DNA of 33,150 bases from SLLG01 sp964403935 (GCA_964403935.1 CAYOIB010000023.1:1-33150); one strand, 5' to 3'. Counted from the first letter of the stretch, positions 8,726-16,918 are shown. The notes: generated from the sequence alone by a model not told the origin. Made by a program: numbers and translations.

Positions 8726-9433
8726 TCACCTGGTGGCGGTGGGCGACGGGGACTTCCCGTTTGCGTTTCTATGTGGGTGGGAGCCGCTTTCGGCGCTCCC
8801 GCTCACAGCCTCGGCCCCATCAGGACTGGCGAACTCAAGCAACTTCCAGTACCCGCCGAGGTTCACCCGGGTGATCCGGCGCGGCGGGTGGCCGACCGTC
8901 TCCACAAACTGCTCGAGACCGAAATCCGGCTGAAATCCCAACCGATCGGAAAGTGAGGCAAACCGGCGCTCGACCCGACGTGCCACCCGATTGGAGGAGG
9001 TAAAATGGTTGACCACGACCAACGGGGCACCCGGACGACACACCCGAAACATTTCCCGAATCATAGCTGCGGGGTCCGGAACGACCGATGCCACATACAT
9101 GGCGACCGCCCCGTCAAAAGAACTATCGGGAAAGTCCAGTGATTGAGCGTCCATTTGCAGCAGCTCCTTTACTTGCGGGTAGCGCGGCCCGACGTAGCGG
9201 CGCGCCTTCTCCAACATTTCGGGGCTGACATCGATACCGGTCACCTCGACATCAGGCCGGTAATACCGCAGGGAGCGGCCCGTCCCCACGCCAATTTCAA
9301 GAATTCTGTCTCCGGGTTTCTGATCGAAGGTCGCGACGGCCCGCCTCCGCCCCTCGTCGACAATTCGGCCAAATACGATATCGTATATCGGGGCGTAAAA
9401 ACGATAAGCCTTTCTAACACTTCCAAGTTCCAT
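8726..9433 (-). CDS. SAM-dependent methyltransferase, PmtA (phosphatidylethanolamine N-methyltransferase)-like
   Basis: A 235-aa class I methyltransferase. It opens with YRFYAPIYDIVFGRIVDEGR, then SAM motif I ILEIGVGTGRSL, motif II VTGIDVSPEMLEKARR, and later DSSFDGAVAMYVASVVPDP, FRVCRPGAPLVVVNHF. This pattern is close to my memory of Rhodobacter-type PmtA, which methylates phosphatidylethanolamine toward phosphatidylcholine, so a lipid substrate is likely; other substrates cannot be excluded. The start at 9433 is chosen because AGGAG lies five bases upstream; a longer frame to 9556 has no comparable support. The last roughly 30 residues are Ser/Pro/Gly-rich. It is convergent with mmdB and divergent from hisG. 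Confidence 0.8.
   Translation of the reverse strand: MELGSVRKAYRFYAPIYDIVFGRIVDEGRRRAVATFDQKPGDRILEIGVGTGRSLRYYRPDVEVTGIDVSPEMLEKARRYVGPRYPQVKELLQMDAQSLDFPDSSFDGAVAMYVASVVPDPAAMIREMFRVCRPGAPLVVVNHFTSSNRVARRVERRFASLSDRLGFQPDFGLEQFVETVGHPPRRITRVNLGGYWKLLEFASPDGAEAVSGSAESGSHPHRNANGKSPSPTATR
8744..8768 (+). terminator. Possible weak terminator of the mce-mmd operon
   Basis: A short stem ACGGG-GACTT-CCCGT (8746-8760) is followed by a T-rich stretch just past mmdB. It lies inside the 3' coding end of the convergent methyltransferase gene, and the stem is only 5 bp, so this is tentative. Confidence 0.3.
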
Positions 9434-9616
9434 GTTCTCCTGATTGTTGCTCAAGCGTGGGACTTCCGGTAACAGCGTTGCTTCGGGCGACAGCTGACCA
9501 CACAACAACCTAGGATGCACACGAACCGCCTCCCTGGCAAAAACTTCCGGTAACATTTCTCCGCCGGGAACTTAAATACCTTTACGATAGGGCGAAATTG
9601 GGGCTCCCTCGGTGGC
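9434..9616. promoter_or_regulatory. Divergent region between the methyltransferase and hisG, with a 13-bp direct repeat
   Basis: The 183-bp region holds an exact direct repeat ACTTCCGGTAACA at 9462-9474 and 9543-9555, start-to-start 81 bp. Its spacing is close to eight helical turns, so two protein-binding sites on the same face are conceivable. No convincing -35/-10 pair was found. Confidence 0.35.
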
Positions 9617-10462
9617 ATGTTCAAGGTAGCCATTCCCAATAAAGGAGCCCTTTCCGAGGAGGCTGTAACGATTCTCGCCGAGGCCGGATACCGCTGCAAG
9701 CGGCACAGCCGGGAGCTCTTCGTCCGCGACCCCGAGCACGGGGTCGAATTCATCTACCTGCGCCCGCGGGACATTGCGATTTATGTGGCTCAGGGCATCA
9801 TCGACGCCGGCATTACCGGGCGCGACCTCGCGCGCGACAGCCGGGCGGATGTTGAAGAACGCCTCCCGCTCGGGTTTGGAAAATCGCGCTTTTGCTACGC
9901 CGTTCCCGCCATCTGCGACCTGAAGCCTGATCAATTCGACGATCTTCGCATTGCCACCAGTTACCCCCACATCGTGCGGGCCGACATGGAAGCACGGGGT
10001 GTAAAGGCAACCATTGTTCGCCTCGATGGAGCTGTGGAAATTTCCATTCAGCTTGAGGTTGCCGATGTGATCGCTGACGTCGTCGAATCCGGGCGCACCC
10101 TCGTCGAAGCCGGCCTCAAGATCGTCGGTGAGCCCATCCTGTATTCCGAAGCGGTGGTCATCACCCGGCCAAAATACAATGGTTCGCCCGAACTCGAAGC
10201 CCTTCTGAAACGAATTCAGGGAATACTCGTGGCGCGCGCCTACGTGTTGCTCGATTATGTTGTTCCGATCGAACAACAAAAAGCGGCTTGTGAGCTGACT
10301 CCCGGAGTCCAGAGCCCCACCCTTTCGCCAGTGAGCGACCCAGGCTGGATCGCCGTTGCCGCCATGGTGAAGACCAAAGGCCTCAACCGCATTATCGACC
10401 AGCTCTCCGAACTCGGGGCTCAAGGTATCATCGCCCACACGATCCGTACCTGCAGGTTGTAA
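9617..10462 (+). CDS. hisG: ATP phosphoribosyltransferase, long form (histidine biosynthesis step 1)
   Basis: Condenses ATP with PRPP to give phosphoribosyl-ATP. The 281-aa protein starts with the typical KVAIPNKGALSEEA and contains GIIDAGITGRDL and RIATSYPHIVR. The PRPP-loop segment VADVIADVVESGRTL follows. The C-terminal regulatory domain (VPIEQQKAACELTPGVQSPT through GAQGIIAHTIRTCRL) identifies the long, HisZ-independent, histidine-inhibited form. The ATG at 9617 fits the family N-terminus although the ribosome-binding site is weak. No other his genes are nearby, so it is a stand-alone gene here. Confidence 0.96.
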   Translation: MFKVAIPNKGALSEEAVTILAEAGYRCKRHSRELFVRDPEHGVEFIYLRPRDIAIYVAQGIIDAGITGRDLARDSRADVEERLPLGFGKSRFCYAVPAICDLKPDQFDDLRIATSYPHIVRADMEARGVKATIVRLDGAVEISIQLEVADVIADVVESGRTLVEAGLKIVGEPILYSEAVVITRPKYNGSPELEALLKRIQGILVARAYVLLDYVVPIEQQKAACELTPGVQSPTLSPVSDPGWIAVAAMVKTKGLNRIIDQLSELGAQGIIAHTIRTCRL

Positions 10463-10665
10463 AGCGATTCGAGGAGACAGTGTCGAGGCGGACGGTGCTC
10501 TCCCTGCCCCGCACCCCGGACCCCGTTTCAAGTCGCTTCAAAAACAACTTGATGCAGAAGGCTTCTACGATACCGTCTCCCCGGTTGATGTCTTTCTCTG
10601 CAGGTGTCGCTCATGACGAGCGGTGCACGGCGCTGTTATTCTTGCACATCAGCTATCGTAATCAT

Positions 10666-11313
10666 ATGAAATTGACCACCAGACTCAGCCTTACGCTCCT
10701 GGCGCTAGCTATCCCGGCACTCAGCAGTGCCGCTACGCTAACGCTTTCCATCGTCCGGACGACAATGCCACAAGACCAATGGAACGCAATCGCCGGTGCG
10801 GCGCACCAATACGAAGGTATGTTTGCCGGCTACGCAGACGGCTACGGCTTTACCTATAGCATTCAGTCCAACGCAAACTCGATTGATTTCGTGTATTCAT
10901 TCTCGCACGGATGGGACTGGCCTTTCTACGACCTGTGGCAGAACCAGGTCTTGACCCTTCTGAATCAGAGTCTTCCACCTGAAACCGGCTTCAGGTGGGA
11001 TGTCCGGGTGAGTGGCGATATGGATCCTGCAACCAACCCGTGGAATGACGTTGGCTGGCTCGGAGAGAATGTCATCGTCCGCGACGGCAACTTCATCGGC
11101 TCACCCGTTATTGGGTGGTTCTGGGCAGACAACTGGTCACCACAGGGTGATTTCTGGGCCTTCTCCTATGAGTTTAAGACGCTTGGATGGCTCTATGTTT
11201 ATAACTTAGGCTATTACTACGCCGATGGAGCATGGTTCTGGATGGGACCCGGCTATAGCTACGCCTGGAAATTCTCCGACGACGGCGGATGGATTCCATT
11301 GAGCGATCTCTGA
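10666..11313 (+). CDS. Secreted aromatic-rich protein of unknown function
   Basis: A 215-aa protein that I do not recognise as a characterised family. A clear Sec signal peptide spans about residues 1-22 (positive MKLTTR, hydrophobic core, then Ala/Ser-rich cleavage region). The start at 10666 is chosen because the frame upstream lacks a signal peptide and looks non-coding. The mature protein is rich in Trp, Tyr, Phe and Gly, with almost no Lys. The last roughly 45 residues (170-215) carry repeated GW/WF/YY elements such as TLGWLYVYNLGYYY. From memory, similar aromatic tails end many secreted verrucomicrobial proteins. It is monocistronic: hisG is 203 bp upstream and a strong terminator follows 26 bp downstream. 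Cell-surface or extracellular location is inferred. Confidence 0.75.
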   Translation: MKLTTRLSLTLLALAIPALSSAATLTLSIVRTTMPQDQWNAIAGAAHQYEGMFAGYADGYGFTYSIQSNANSIDFVYSFSHGWDWPFYDLWQNQVLTLLNQSLPPETGFRWDVRVSGDMDPATNPWNDVGWLGENVIVRDGNFIGSPVIGWFWADNWSPQGDFWAFSYEFKTLGWLYVYNLGYYYADGAWFWMGPGYSYAWKFSDDGGWIPLSDL

Positions 11314-11339
11314 TCCTCCAGCCCATCTGATTCCTTTTG

Positions 11340-11366
11340 AAAAGCCCGCTCTTCAGCGGGCTTTTT
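11340..11366 (+). terminator. Rho-independent terminator after the secreted-protein gene, probably bidirectional
   Basis: A perfect stem GCCCGCT-CTTC-AGCGGGC (11344-11361), flanked by AAAA on the left and TTTTT on the right, lies 26 bp after the stop at 11313. The A run on the other side means it could also end minus-strand transcription from the cytochrome gene at 11469-11936. Confidence 0.93.
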
Positions 11367-11468
11367 CTTTGCCGGGATGAGCACGATTCTGTGCCAGACT
11401 TTGCCTGAAACCGGGAAGCAGCCGAGGATTCGGACCGAATCCTTGCTTGAGCCGTTGCCCGCGGCGGA

Positions 11469-11936
11469 TCATTCCAAAGATTCATCGGTGCCCAACGACA
11501 GCAGGAAGGCGGTCATCGCCTCGGCATCGGAGCGATTCAGGCGAAAGGCAGGCATCGGCGGCAGGGCTGGGCTCATTCCATTCGGACGTTCCCCGGTCAT
11601 CAGGTAGTGAATCATTGACTCCGCTGTATAGCCATCGGGAAGCCCCGCCAGCGCCGGGGCCGCACCGACCCATGGCATCGGCACCGAAGGCTCAAACGGA
11701 AGAATCGAACCCGTGAGATGGAGCGATTCGATAAAGCGCCCTTCCGCGTCCCTTGGAGAATGGCAGTCGATGCACATCGCCACTTCAAACGTGAGGTAGC
11801 GTCCAGCCTCGATCTTCGCCTCCTGGGTATATTGTAACACAGCCGGATCTGCCTCTACCGGAGTCCAGCGACCCAGTCCGAAACCTGCCAAGACCACGGC
11901 AAGACCTGCACCAGTCAAAAGAAATCGATTTTTCAT
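11469..11936 (-). CDS. Membrane-anchored monoheme c-type cytochrome
   Basis: A 155-aa protein with an N-terminal export or anchor segment (about residues 5-24) followed by a cytochrome c fold. The heme site is CIDCH, preceded by GRYLTFEVAM. A plausible axial Met lies in PALPPMPAFRL, and the C-terminal helix DAEAMTAFLLSLG fits class I cytochromes. It therefore probably transfers electrons in the periplasm. The gene stands alone, divergent from the dehydrogenase at 12105, so its electron donor and acceptor are not shown by context. The MKNRF start is natural; upstream ribosome-binding sequence is weak. Confidence 0.85.
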   Translation of the reverse strand: MKNRFLLTGAGLAVVLAGFGLGRWTPVEADPAVLQYTQEAKIEAGRYLTFEVAMCIDCHSPRDAEGRFIESLHLTGSILPFEPSVPMPWVGAAPALAGLPDGYTAESMIHYLMTGERPNGMSPALPPMPAFRLNRSDAEAMTAFLLSLGTDESLE

Positions 11937-11994
11937 CAGGGCATTTCTTGTAAAGATTCAATGACAAGAGCGAGAAAGAACCAATACTACTTCA

Positions 11995-12013
11995 AAGAAT
12001 AAGGAATTCTTAT
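11995..12013. promoter_or_regulatory. Palindromic operator candidate between the cytochrome and dehydrogenase genes
   Basis: Overlapping inverted repeats are present: AAGAAT-N5-ATTCTT (11995-12011) and the near-perfect 15-mer ATAAGGAATTCTTAT (11999-12013). It is AT-rich in a GC-rich genome and about 60 bp upstream of the cytochrome start and 90 bp upstream of the dehydrogenase start. Confidence 0.4.
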
Positions 12014-12104
12014 CATTCGGACCTCCTGGAATCAGCTTCCATCCCTGATGTTTCCTGTTTTCTGGATACTTGCCGTCATCGACACATCCGGTAGGCTTTG
12101 CTCT

Positions 12105-12845
12105 ATGACTGAAACTGTGATGATTTCCGGATGCAGCCGCGGCCTGGGTCGAGCCCTTGCCCAAAGATATCTGGAGGCCGGTCATCGGGTAATCGGCTTC
12201 AGTCGAAGCCGCACCGCTGAACTTTCTGATCGATACCCCGACCGCTTTCACTATCAAGCGGTGGATCTCCGCGACCTTGATCGCGCAGGGCCCATTCTGG
12301 CCCAGTGGTTTTCGGACCTTGGGTTGGAAGGTTTCCACCACGTCATCCTGAACGCTGGGATGTTATCGGAGATCCGGGATATGAAAGACACCCCGCTGGA
12401 CGACATGCGGGCGGCGATGGAAGTCAACACCTGGGCAAACAAAATGCTGCTGGATCAGGTGCTTGGAATGCACCTCAAGCCCCGGCAAGTCGTCGCGATC
12501 TCGTCGGGGGCTTCGGTTTCCGGCAGCCGCGGCTGGAATGGTTATTCGCTCTCGAAAGCCGCCCTCAACATGCTCATCAAGCTCTATGCCGAGGAAGAGC
12601 CCGGGGTCCACTTTACGGCTCTTGCCCCCGGACTGGTGGATACAGCGATGCAGGACTATCTTTGCGGACTCGATGATGACGAAAAATATAAGACCATCCA
12701 CCGTCTGAAGGAATCGCGCCACACCTCGAAGATGCCTCAGCCCGATGAAGCGGCAGCGCTTCTCTTCAAGGTGATTCCGGAGCTCGTGCATAGACCCAGC
12801 GGCAGGTTTGTCGATGTGCGTGAAATGGACCTCAATGCAATCTAG
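12105..12845 (+). CDS. Short-chain dehydrogenase/reductase (SDR) family protein
   Basis: A 246-aa classical SDR. The nucleotide-binding loop is SGCSRGLGRAL (residues 8-18), with the structural NAG at 83-85, Asn109, catalytic Ser134 and the YSLSK motif giving Tyr147 and Lys151. An Arg/Ser pair after the second strand (SRSR) suggests a preference for NADP(H), but this is only an inference. Substrate is unknown. The start at 12105 gives the correct N-terminus; a longer frame to 12048 adds residues that precede the first strand of the fold. The stop lies about 10 bp before, or overlaps, the start of the metal ATPase gene, so the two may be co-transcribed. Confidence 0.88.
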   Translation: MTETVMISGCSRGLGRALAQRYLEAGHRVIGFSRSRTAELSDRYPDRFHYQAVDLRDLDRAGPILAQWFSDLGLEGFHHVILNAGMLSEIRDMKDTPLDDMRAAMEVNTWANKMLLDQVLGMHLKPRQVVAISSGASVSGSRGWNGYSLSKAALNMLIKLYAEEEPGVHFTALAPGLVDTAMQDYLCGLDDDEKYKTIHRLKESRHTSKMPQPDEAAALLFKVIPELVHRPSGRFVDVREMDLNAI

Positions 12846-12855
12846 CCGGCAACCG

Positions 12856-15168
12856 ATGAGCTCATCTCCCAATCATCCTGAGGACAGGCACCTTTCCGGT
12901 ATCGTAGACTTCATGAGCGCACAGCCTCATGTCGAGGCGGTCCGCATGAACCCCACTGGCGACCTGATCTCCCTCGCCACGCTTGGCCGAGTCGATCAAG
13001 CGCAGCTGCAACGCGACCTTCGCCGGGCCCTGGAGCGGGCGAGGGAAGCGGCCACCGCCGAGGAAGCCGCCGATCCCTGGAAGCGGGCCAAAGAGGTCGG
13101 ATTTGTAAGGCGGGAGGTGAAGGCAGGCGTTCAGCTGGAGCGCCCCTCGTGCGAAACGGCACCGCGGTTTTGGGTCTGGCGGGAAATTCCAAGATTGGAT
13201 CCACCAACGGTCACCTCGGCTAATGACCAAGGCCCGCACGATGAGCACGGACATGAGGATTGGAAGCTACAGGGACTGCTTGCGGCTGCGTGTGGTTTGC
13301 TCGGGCTGGTCGGATGGATGATCGAACTCGCTGCGGACGAACGAGGCCCCGCAGCGATCGCTTTCTATCTTCTCGCCCTCATCGCCGGTGGCTGGGAGGC
13401 CGCAGGCGACGTATGGGCAAAACTGCGCCATAAACAAATTGATATCCATTTCCTGATGCTTGCCGTAGCTGTCGGCGCAGCATCGATCGGAGCCTGGGGC
13501 GAAGGAGCCCTCCTCCTCTTCCTCTTCTCCCTCGCCGGGGCGCTCGAGCACTATGCAATGGACCGCACGCGACGCGAAATCGGCGCCTTGTTCAGTGCCA
13601 CGCCCAAGGAGGCCCTCGTCCTCGATGCCCAAGGGGCCGAGCGTGCGATAGAAGTCGATCAGGTGCGCCCGGGCATGCGAATTCGCATCCGGCCCGGATC
13701 GCTCTTTCCAGTCGACGCGCGCATCCTTCGCGGGGAGACCGCAGCCGATGAGTCCACCCTGACGGGAGAAGCCATTCCGGTGGAGAAAATCAAGGGGGAC
13801 ACTGTTCTCAGCGGCACGATGAACCTTTGGGGATCGGTCGATGCTGAAGTTCTGCGAGAGGCCCGGGAAAGCGCCCTCCAACAGATCATTCGCCTGATTC
13901 AGGAATCTCATCGGCTGAAGGCACCTGCCCAACGTTTTACAGATAAGTTTGGAACAGGTTATACCTATTTGATTCTCGGAACGACGCTGGCGCTCTTCCT
14001 CTTCTGGTGGAAGGTGATGGAGATTCCTGCGTTCGAGCAAGGCGACCACGGATTTGGAGCCTTCTACCGCGCTATGACGCTTCTTGTCGTGGCCAGCCCC
14101 TGTGCCCTCGTCATCTCCATCCCATCAGCCATTCTGGCCTCGATTGCCTGGGGGGCCAGGCGCGGGGTCCTCTTTCGGGGAGGCGCAGCCGTCGAGAAGC
14201 TGGCCGAGGTCGATATTGTGGCCCTCGATAAGACCGGCACGCTCACCACTGGCGATCTGACGGTCGCATCGGTGGAGAGCTACCCTGCGGGCAGGGAAAG
14301 AGAGATCCTGGAGGTGGCGGTCGCCCTGGAGCGTCACGCCAACCATCCGATCGCACGGGCCCTGGTGAGTCACGGCATCGCCTTGGGGATCGGAGACGAA
14401 ATTCCTGTAGAGCAGTTTGTCTCCATCTCCGGCTTTGGCGTCAAAGGCATCGTCAATGAGCGGGAGGCCTTTTTGGGACGGCGCGAAGTCCTGCCCGATG
14501 ATGCTTCGGGGAAGGCATTGGGGGAGATCCCCGGGCCGCCCCCCGGTTTCACGGAAGTCTGGGTTGTCCTTGCCGACGTTGTCGGTCGACTGCTTCTTGA
14601 GGATCGAGTCCGCGAAGAAGCGAAGGGCGTCCTTCAGGGCCTGCGGGCCGCCGGCCTGCGGCCTTATATGCTGACAGGAGATCGGTCCGCGGCCGCTCTA
14701 GCCGTGGGACTGAAGGTCGGGCTGGACGAAAGTGAGATCCGGAGTGGCCTGCGCCCTGAAGACAAGGTCGCCTTTATCCGGGAATGCTCCGACCAGGGCC
14801 ACCGCGTGGCGATGATTGGTGATGGCGTCAACGATGCCCCGTCACTTGCCGCGGCTTACGTCTCCGTTGCCATGGGTGCCCGGGGAAGTGATGCAGCCCT
14901 TGAGGAGAGCGAAGTGATTCTGATGCAGGATCGGATCGAGCGTTTTCTCAGTGCCTATCGCCTGAGCCGCCAGGCCCGCCGCATCATCCGCCAGAATATC
15001 GCAATCGCGCTTGGAACGGTCGTCATCATGGTTGGCATCGCCTTGACGGGATTCCTTCCCCTGAGCATTGGGGTGTTCGCGCACGAAGGCAGTACCGTCG
15101 TCGTCGTGCTCAACAGCCTGCGGCTCCTCTTTGGAACCTATTCGAATAGGCCCTCACCGAGCGAGTGA
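12856..15168 (+). CDS. P1B-4-type heavy-metal-transporting ATPase (Co/Fe/Zn-type exporter)
   Basis: Membrane ATPase of about 770 aa. Core motifs are TGE (303-305), the membrane metal site SPC (414-416), DKTGT with phosphorylated Asp458, HANHPIARAL (the HP element) and GDGVNDAPSLAAA. An SPC rather than CPC motif together with HEGST in the last helix (743-747) is characteristic of subgroup P1B-4 (CoaT/CtpD/PfeT-like), linked to Co2+, Fe2+ or Zn2+ export. The N-terminal 130 residues look like a degenerate metal-binding domain without CxxC, followed by a short His/Asp-rich patch (HDEHGHED). ATG 12856 is preferred; ATG 12835, overlapping the SDR stop, is possible. The 3' end overlaps the convergent oxidoreductase gene by 15 bp. 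Metal specificity cannot be read with certainty. Confidence 0.92.
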   Translation: MSSSPNHPEDRHLSGIVDFMSAQPHVEAVRMNPTGDLISLATLGRVDQAQLQRDLRRALERAREAATAEEAADPWKRAKEVGFVRREVKAGVQLERPSCETAPRFWVWREIPRLDPPTVTSANDQGPHDEHGHEDWKLQGLLAAACGLLGLVGWMIELAADERGPAAIAFYLLALIAGGWEAAGDVWAKLRHKQIDIHFLMLAVAVGAASIGAWGEGALLLFLFSLAGALEHYAMDRTRREIGALFSATPKEALVLDAQGAERAIEVDQVRPGMRIRIRPGSLFPVDARILRGETAADESTLTGEAIPVEKIKGDTVLSGTMNLWGSVDAEVLREARESALQQIIRLIQESHRLKAPAQRFTDKFGTGYTYLILGTTLALFLFWWKVMEIPAFEQGDHGFGAFYRAMTLLVVASPCALVISIPSAILASIAWGARRGVLFRGGAAVEKLAEVDIVALDKTGTLTTGDLTVASVESYPAGREREILEVAVALERHANHPIARALVSHGIALGIGDEIPVEQFVSISGFGVKGIVNEREAFLGRREVLPDDASGKALGEIPGPPPGFTEVWVVLADVVGRLLLEDRVREEAKGVLQGLRAAGLRPYMLTGDRSAAALAVGLKVGLDESEIRSGLRPEDKVAFIRECSDQGHRVAMIGDGVNDAPSLAAAYVSVAMGARGSDAALEESEVILMQDRIERFLSAYRLSRQARRIIRQNIAIALGTVVIMVGIALTGFLPLSIGVFAHEGSTVVVVLNSLRLLFGTYSNRPSPSE

Positions 15169-16761
15169 CCGCGCAGTCGCCTCGGCGCAGGCCAAGCCAT
15201 CGAGGGCGGCGCTGACAATACCCCCGGCAAAGCCCGCGCCTTCTCCACAGGGGAAGAGACCAGCCACATCCGGATGCTGAAGCGAAACAGGGTTGCGGGG
15301 AATCCGCACAGGCGAGCTCGTGCGCGTCTCGAAACCAATCAAAACACTCTCATTGGTTAGGTAGCCTTTCAATTGAGCGGAAAAAACCTTCAGTCCCGAA
15401 CGCAAGCGGTGGACAATCCAGGGCGGCAAGATCTCGTCGAGGCGGGCCTTTGCAAGACCGGGAACGTAACTTGATGCCGGCAGGTCGCTGGAGCCACGGC
15501 CGCGCATGAAATCCGTCAGCCGCTGGGCGGGGGCGACCTGTCCGCCTCCACCATGCTCCTTGGCCGCCCGTTCAAGAGCCTTTTGAAAGGCAATGCCTCC
15601 AAGCACCCCATGCTCCGCGTGAAAAGCCTTTAAGTCTTCAGGTTCGACCCCCACAACCATGCCGCTATTGGCAAAGGGTGAATCGCGTCGGGACAAGCTC
15701 ATGCCATTGACCACGACTTCGTCGTTGGCCGTGGCTGCAGGGACGATAAACCCGCCCGGACACATGCAGAACGAATGGACCCCCCGCCCATCGACCTTCG
15801 TCGCCAGCCGATAGCTCGCGGCCGGCAGAAGGCGGGACCGTTCCTCATTCCTGGGGATGTGATAAATCAAGCTGTCGATGAGGGATTGCGGGTGCTCGAT
15901 GCGAACACCCACCGCGAACGCTTTTGCCTCGAGACGAATCCCCTGATGGTCGAGAATTTCATAGATGTCCCGCGCCGAATGGCCGGTGGCCAGAATGACA
16001 CGGTCCGCCTGAAACTCGCGCCCGTCTGCTGTTCGGAGACCGCGCACCCGCTTGTCTTCAATCTGGAGCTCCGTGACGCGGGCATTGAAGTGCACCTCGC
16101 CATTGGCAGCCAAAATTGAGGCCCTCATGGCCATGACAACCCTGGGTAAAAGATTCGATCCGATATGCGGGTGGGCATCGATGAGGATCCGCTCCGGTGC
16201 GCCGTGCGCCACAAACGTTTCGTAGATCTCCCGCACGGGACCCCGTTTTGTTGCGCGTGTATAGAGCTTGCCATCGGAAAAAGTCCCCGCCCCACCCTCC
16301 CCAAAACAGTAGTTGGAATCCTCGAGAACGCTTCCTTCTTTCAAAATCGGCCGCAGGTCGAAGCGGCGGGCCGAAGCATCCTTCCCGCGTTCGAGAAGGA
16401 TCGGCCGCATCCCCAACTGAAGACAGCGACGCGCCGCAAAGAGCCCTGCCGGACCACACCCAACGATCAACACCTGAGGGGCCGTGTCCGGCACCGGATC
16501 GATCGTGGCCTCAGGAGGCTTCTCTCCCGGCAGCGGTCCATCGATCCCCACCTCCACACGCAGCTGGACTTTGATCTGCCGTTGGCGCGCATCGATCGAG
16601 TGCTTGCGCAGCCTGAGCTCTCCGATCCGCTCCCCGGGCAGCTCCAGTCTTGCAGCAATCGCTTTCCTCCACACCGCCCGATCCTCGGACTGCTCAAGCG
16701 GAAGAACGATGTCGACCAAGGCGGAATCAGGAACAAAGGACGTGGAAGAATCATCGGGCAT
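15154..16761 (-). CDS. FAD-dependent oxidoreductase, COG2509-like
   Basis: A 535-aa flavoprotein with an N-terminal extension of about 90 residues (SIDARQRQIKVQLRVEV), then the FAD Rossmann motif VGCGPAGLFAARRCLQLG followed by ILLERG. Further elements are YCFGEGGAGTFSDGKLYTR, a second dinucleotide-proximal ILATGHSARDIYEIL, and the C-terminal VAGLFPCGEGAGFAGGI, which closes the FAD site. This architecture matches uncharacterised bacterial 'FAD-dependent dehydrogenases' of the COG2509 group; substrate is not known. Start at 16761 follows a GGGA. The gene converges with and overlaps the metal ATPase by 15 bp and is divergent from the patatin gene. Confidence 0.87.
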   Translation of the reverse strand: MPDDSSTSFVPDSALVDIVLPLEQSEDRAVWRKAIAARLELPGERIGELRLRKHSIDARQRQIKVQLRVEVGIDGPLPGEKPPEATIDPVPDTAPQVLIVGCGPAGLFAARRCLQLGMRPILLERGKDASARRFDLRPILKEGSVLEDSNYCFGEGGAGTFSDGKLYTRATKRGPVREIYETFVAHGAPERILIDAHPHIGSNLLPRVVMAMRASILAANGEVHFNARVTELQIEDKRVRGLRTADGREFQADRVILATGHSARDIYEILDHQGIRLEAKAFAVGVRIEHPQSLIDSLIYHIPRNEERSRLLPAASYRLATKVDGRGVHSFCMCPGGFIVPAATANDEVVVNGMSLSRRDSPFANSGMVVGVEPEDLKAFHAEHGVLGGIAFQKALERAAKEHGGGGQVAPAQRLTDFMRGRGSSDLPASSYVPGLAKARLDEILPPWIVHRLRSGLKVFSAQLKGYLTNESVLIGFETRTSSPVRIPRNPVSLQHPDVAGLFPCGEGAGFAGGIVSAALDGLACAEATARSLAR

Positions 16762-16860
16762 TGTCCCGCAAGCTCATCACCCGCAGGCGGGTGCGTCGAA
16801 TCTGAAACGCAGGGGGCCGGACGTTACCCGCAGCGCCTTCAGGCGGGACCTAACCGTTCT

Positions 16861-16918
16861 TGACGTGGGCGGGACGTCAGGTATTTTCGATCTGCTATCG
16901 CGATGACCTTATCATAAG
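16861..16918. promoter_or_regulatory. Two palindromes in the oxidoreductase/patatin divergent region
   Basis: Within the 218-bp intergenic stretch 16762-16979, a perfect inverted repeat TGACGT-N7-ACGTCA occupies 16861-16879 and a perfect 11-bp palindrome CTTATCATAAG occupies 16908-16918. Both are 60-120 bp upstream of the patatin start. A further GC-rich inverted repeat (CACCCGC/GCGGGTG, 16778-16793) lies near the oxidoreductase start. These are candidate operators; no regulator gene is adjacent. Confidence 0.4.

Noticed and set aside
9572..10531. Minus-strand frame of about 320 codons opposite hisG
   Set aside because: hisG on the other strand is unmistakable along its whole length; the antisense translation has no recognisable features.
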